A stretch of DNA of 64,000 nt from Sinohyriopsis cumingii. Lineage: Eukaryota > Mollusca > Bivalvia > Unionida > Unionidae. Of the stretch, positions 61,773 to 64,000 are shown one piece after another. Below the pieces are notes generated by a model. The model ran no database searches and was not told the DNA's origin. It saw only the letters and a program-made list of their open reading frames with translations. The stretch's first letter is position 1. Each line of letters opens with the position of its first letter. The position numbers and the translations under genes were made by a program. The stretch is from assembly GCA_028554795.2 (NCBI GenBank), contig CM068824.1:157154789-157218788 (forward strand), read 5' to 3'.

Positions 61773-62374
61773 GCTTAATTTTCAACACATCATGATAGGT
61801 AAGACTATTCTATAATTAATGATAGTTGCACGAACCTTTTTGCTTGCCACGTAAAACTTATAATTATTCATATCTCTTCTTTTGTATAATCCGTCCTAAC
61901 CCAATTAACCGCTTCAACGTAAACGTAGATGTTTTGTGAGTCAGTTAATTGTTAAATAGTATGTCAATTTCTTCAATAACTATTCGACAAAGATTTTTGA
62001 ATGTGTTTGATTAAATAATTTATTGCTTTGTAAGGTACATTCCACTGAATACATTTTCGTCGAACAGAGGAAGCACTATTTTTTATTAGAGACTGTACCT
62101 ATATGGCTACTGAAACAGCTATGTTAGAGTAAATTACCGTATGAAAGTATAAATCACACATAATGACTGAAGGTAAATCTACAAGATGAGTCATTTCCCT
62201 TGTGGACAAATACACGTTTCCGGACGATACATCAGTTATAGAAGATCTAATAAAAATCAGTAAAACTTGTGCTGTCTCTATTGTGAGTGTGGCGCATTGG
62301 TGATATTTGACGGTATGAATACTGTGTGCGTGCGTTTGTGTGATTTGGACTTTCTAGATAAATTTATAAATTTT
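61773..62374. other. Flank right of Polinton C, nothing recognised
   Basis: AT-rich host DNA without a supported feature. Confidence 0.5.
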
Positions 62375-62650
62375 TCAGTCATATCGCTACGATGTCTTCT
62401 GGGTGGCGGTTTATAGTGATGTCAAGCACTGGGGCATTATGCATGATGTCCCACCCAGTCAAGTTATCCTGACCCCAGGCCTACCATTCCTAACACTAGC
62501 CTCTTAATGTTGAGCATCTAGCGAGGCAGCTGTTTGTACCATTTGTTTAATAAAAATCTATTTGATATGACTCGGCTGGGGTTCGAACACGCGACCTCCC
62601 GCATCCGAGGCGGACGCTTTAACCACTAGGCCACCGGAGCAGTCAGGGTA
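62375..62650 (-). repeat. Second tRNA-derived SINE family, copy 2
   Basis: Shares about 270 bp with 32104-32380, including TCATATCGCTACGATGTCT and the tRNA-like GGCCTAGTGGTTAAAGCG on the - strand. Confidence 0.72.
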
Positions 62651-63241
62651 CATGAAACAAGTTTCCGCTTCCATATTTATGGGCAAATTCACAAAGGATA
62701 ACCACAGAACATGTCACTGGTGCAAGTTAGTAACAACAGTGCATCATTAACAGTAAACGTATAAAACCAGAATAAATACAATGATGTCGAGGAATCCGCT
62801 CAAAAACTCACAAAGGTTCTGAGTGCCACTACACCCCTAGACCCACACCCACCTCTGACAGTGTTTCCAATCAAAAAGATCAAGGTCATAAAAGACAACC
62901 AGTCACCGGGTGGTCAGTACCCACAATATTCACAATATTCTCTGCATTCTCAAATTTCCCAGCCATATATCCCGTAATATGGGATCCCACAATATCAGTT
63001 ACAGTCACTCTTACACAAGCACACCTGTGCTTATGGACCGAACAGGTCAGGGGATTGTATACATTTATAATTGCCAAGGTAAGACGATAACATGTTACAT
63101 ATATTGTCTTAAATGGAAGAACACTGGAATGGTATAATATTGGGCTCGTACAGAGTCCCATACAATCGTTGTGTTTGCTCATACAGAGTGCTCCACTCCT
63201 GCCTTGCACAACATATTTAAACTAGTTAACAGCATGCGAAA

Positions 63242-63675
63242 ATGTCTGCTCCGACTCCGGAAAAGAAGCTTAGTTTGGCAAAGTGCGAAAACATCGAGAA
63301 GTCTGCTCCGGCTGCACGCAAGCACGATGAGCCGATTCCTGCATCCAGTTCCATCATAATGGTCAATGAAAAGAACACATGTACCACAGAGGTGAAAGTC
63401 TATATTGGGAACAACACGAAAAGTAATAGAACCTGGATTCAGACGTTGAATGATTCTGCTTCTAGCGACACAAATGTTTTAACTTCTTTATGGCTATAGA
63501 TGAACCTAGATGGATGGAACCACTTAACTCCCTTGAACAAGGGGTTCCTTTCATCTTTAACAGCAAAGAAAAGAAAGGGCCTTCGCTTGATTCCCCAAAG
63601 AAGGCCATCCATCTAGTTGTAAACGTTATAGGTCGTCTCCTACATATTTTAATAAAGAGGTTTTCGGAACACTGA
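63242..63675 (+). CDS. Hypothetical ORF pair, possible broken gene or exon
   Basis: 85 codons from 63242 (SAPTPEKKLSLAKCENIEKS, then VKVYIGNNTKSNRTWIQTL), overlapping in another frame a 61-codon stretch (63490-63675) with DEPRWMEPLNSLEQGVPFI. TATTTAAA-like sequence at 63209. The two parts may be one gene with a frame change near 63490. No family recognised. Chance is possible. Confidence 0.3.
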
Positions 63676-64000
63676 TTAGCGCGCGAACGTTACGTTTTTT
63701 GTCGTATTCTCAACAAGAAAGACATTTTGCTGCAGGATGAGGTTACGTTATCGTCTATTCACCACCATCCTGCTAGCTATGTCGCAGTCCTCGCGTGTGC
63801 TAGATTTCCTTCATAATGCTACCTGACCATGCGTGCGAGTATTGTGCGAGTCACAATGTAGTACTCCAGAGAAATATGTTGAAGCTCGCCTCCTTATTAG
63901 TTCTTATAATCATCCTGTTGTAGTAGTTAAACTTCAGCTCGAAGGAGAGGCGTTTCGAAAGTTTGTACTGGTAATATGGGATATGATCAATTAGCAGTTT
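63676..64000. other. Window end, nothing recognised
   Basis: No supported feature. Confidence 0.5.

Overview
The window is animal nuclear DNA, most likely from a lophotrochozoan and plausibly a bivalve mollusc (inferred from overall character, not proven). It holds most of the cytoplasmic half of a receptor-type protein tyrosine phosphatase gene: 15 exons on the + strand between 810 and 31132, every splice phase consistent. The gene is embedded among three Polinton/Maverick elements (adintovirus-like self-synthesising DNA transposons). The rest is AT-rich intron or intergenic DNA with microsatellites, tRNA-derived SINEs and a decayed LINE fragment.

Polinton A is only a right end (1-779). Polinton B (934-16560, 15,627 bp) is flanked by the exact 6-bp duplication TACGTT. 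Polinton C (42148-61766, 19,619 bp) is flanked by the exact 6-bp duplication GGCGGT and carries the full gene complement. All three end in AGTAGTA...TACTACT or a close variant. The 88-bp phosphatase exon 810-897 sits in the 154 bp left between A and B.

Polinton C reads, left to right: TIR; a small basic ORF (-); a Q/E/K-rich protein and a 56-aa basic ORF (+); a double zinc-knuckle protein (-); protein-primed DNA polymerase B; a BIR (IAP-like) protein; tandem F-box-like genes; an unknown; packaging ATPase; basic proteins; retroviral-type integrase with chromodomain; a membrane protein; minor capsid (penton-like) protein; a pVI-like protein; double-jelly-roll major capsid protein; a Cys/His protein; adenain-type protease; three small charged coiled-coil genes; TIR. 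Most large genes carry one or a few breaks, so C is a complete, recently dead (or imperfectly assembled) element. Polinton B is a derivative. Its two 5.2-5.3 kb arms are inverted copies of one element end, and its centre keeps only the integrase chromodomain through to a Q-rich terminal gene, with most of the capsid gene deleted.

The most interesting signal is regulatory. The small terminal genes of A and C end not at AATAAA but at a near-perfect copy of the metazoan replication-dependent histone mRNA 3' stem-loop (GGCCCT-TTTC-AGGGCC or AGCCCT-TTTC-AGGGCT), usually followed by ACCCA and then a purine-rich GAAAAGAAA block like the U7-binding histone downstream element. Six intact copies and one decayed copy are present. 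The right-end genes also share an upstream motif (GATGTTTTCCWTCACG plus a TCCGCG box) just before a TATA-like box. Virion-type genes instead use plain TATA boxes and AATAAA. This suggests histone-like, possibly S-phase-coupled, 3' processing of a separate, probably early, class of Polinton transcripts.
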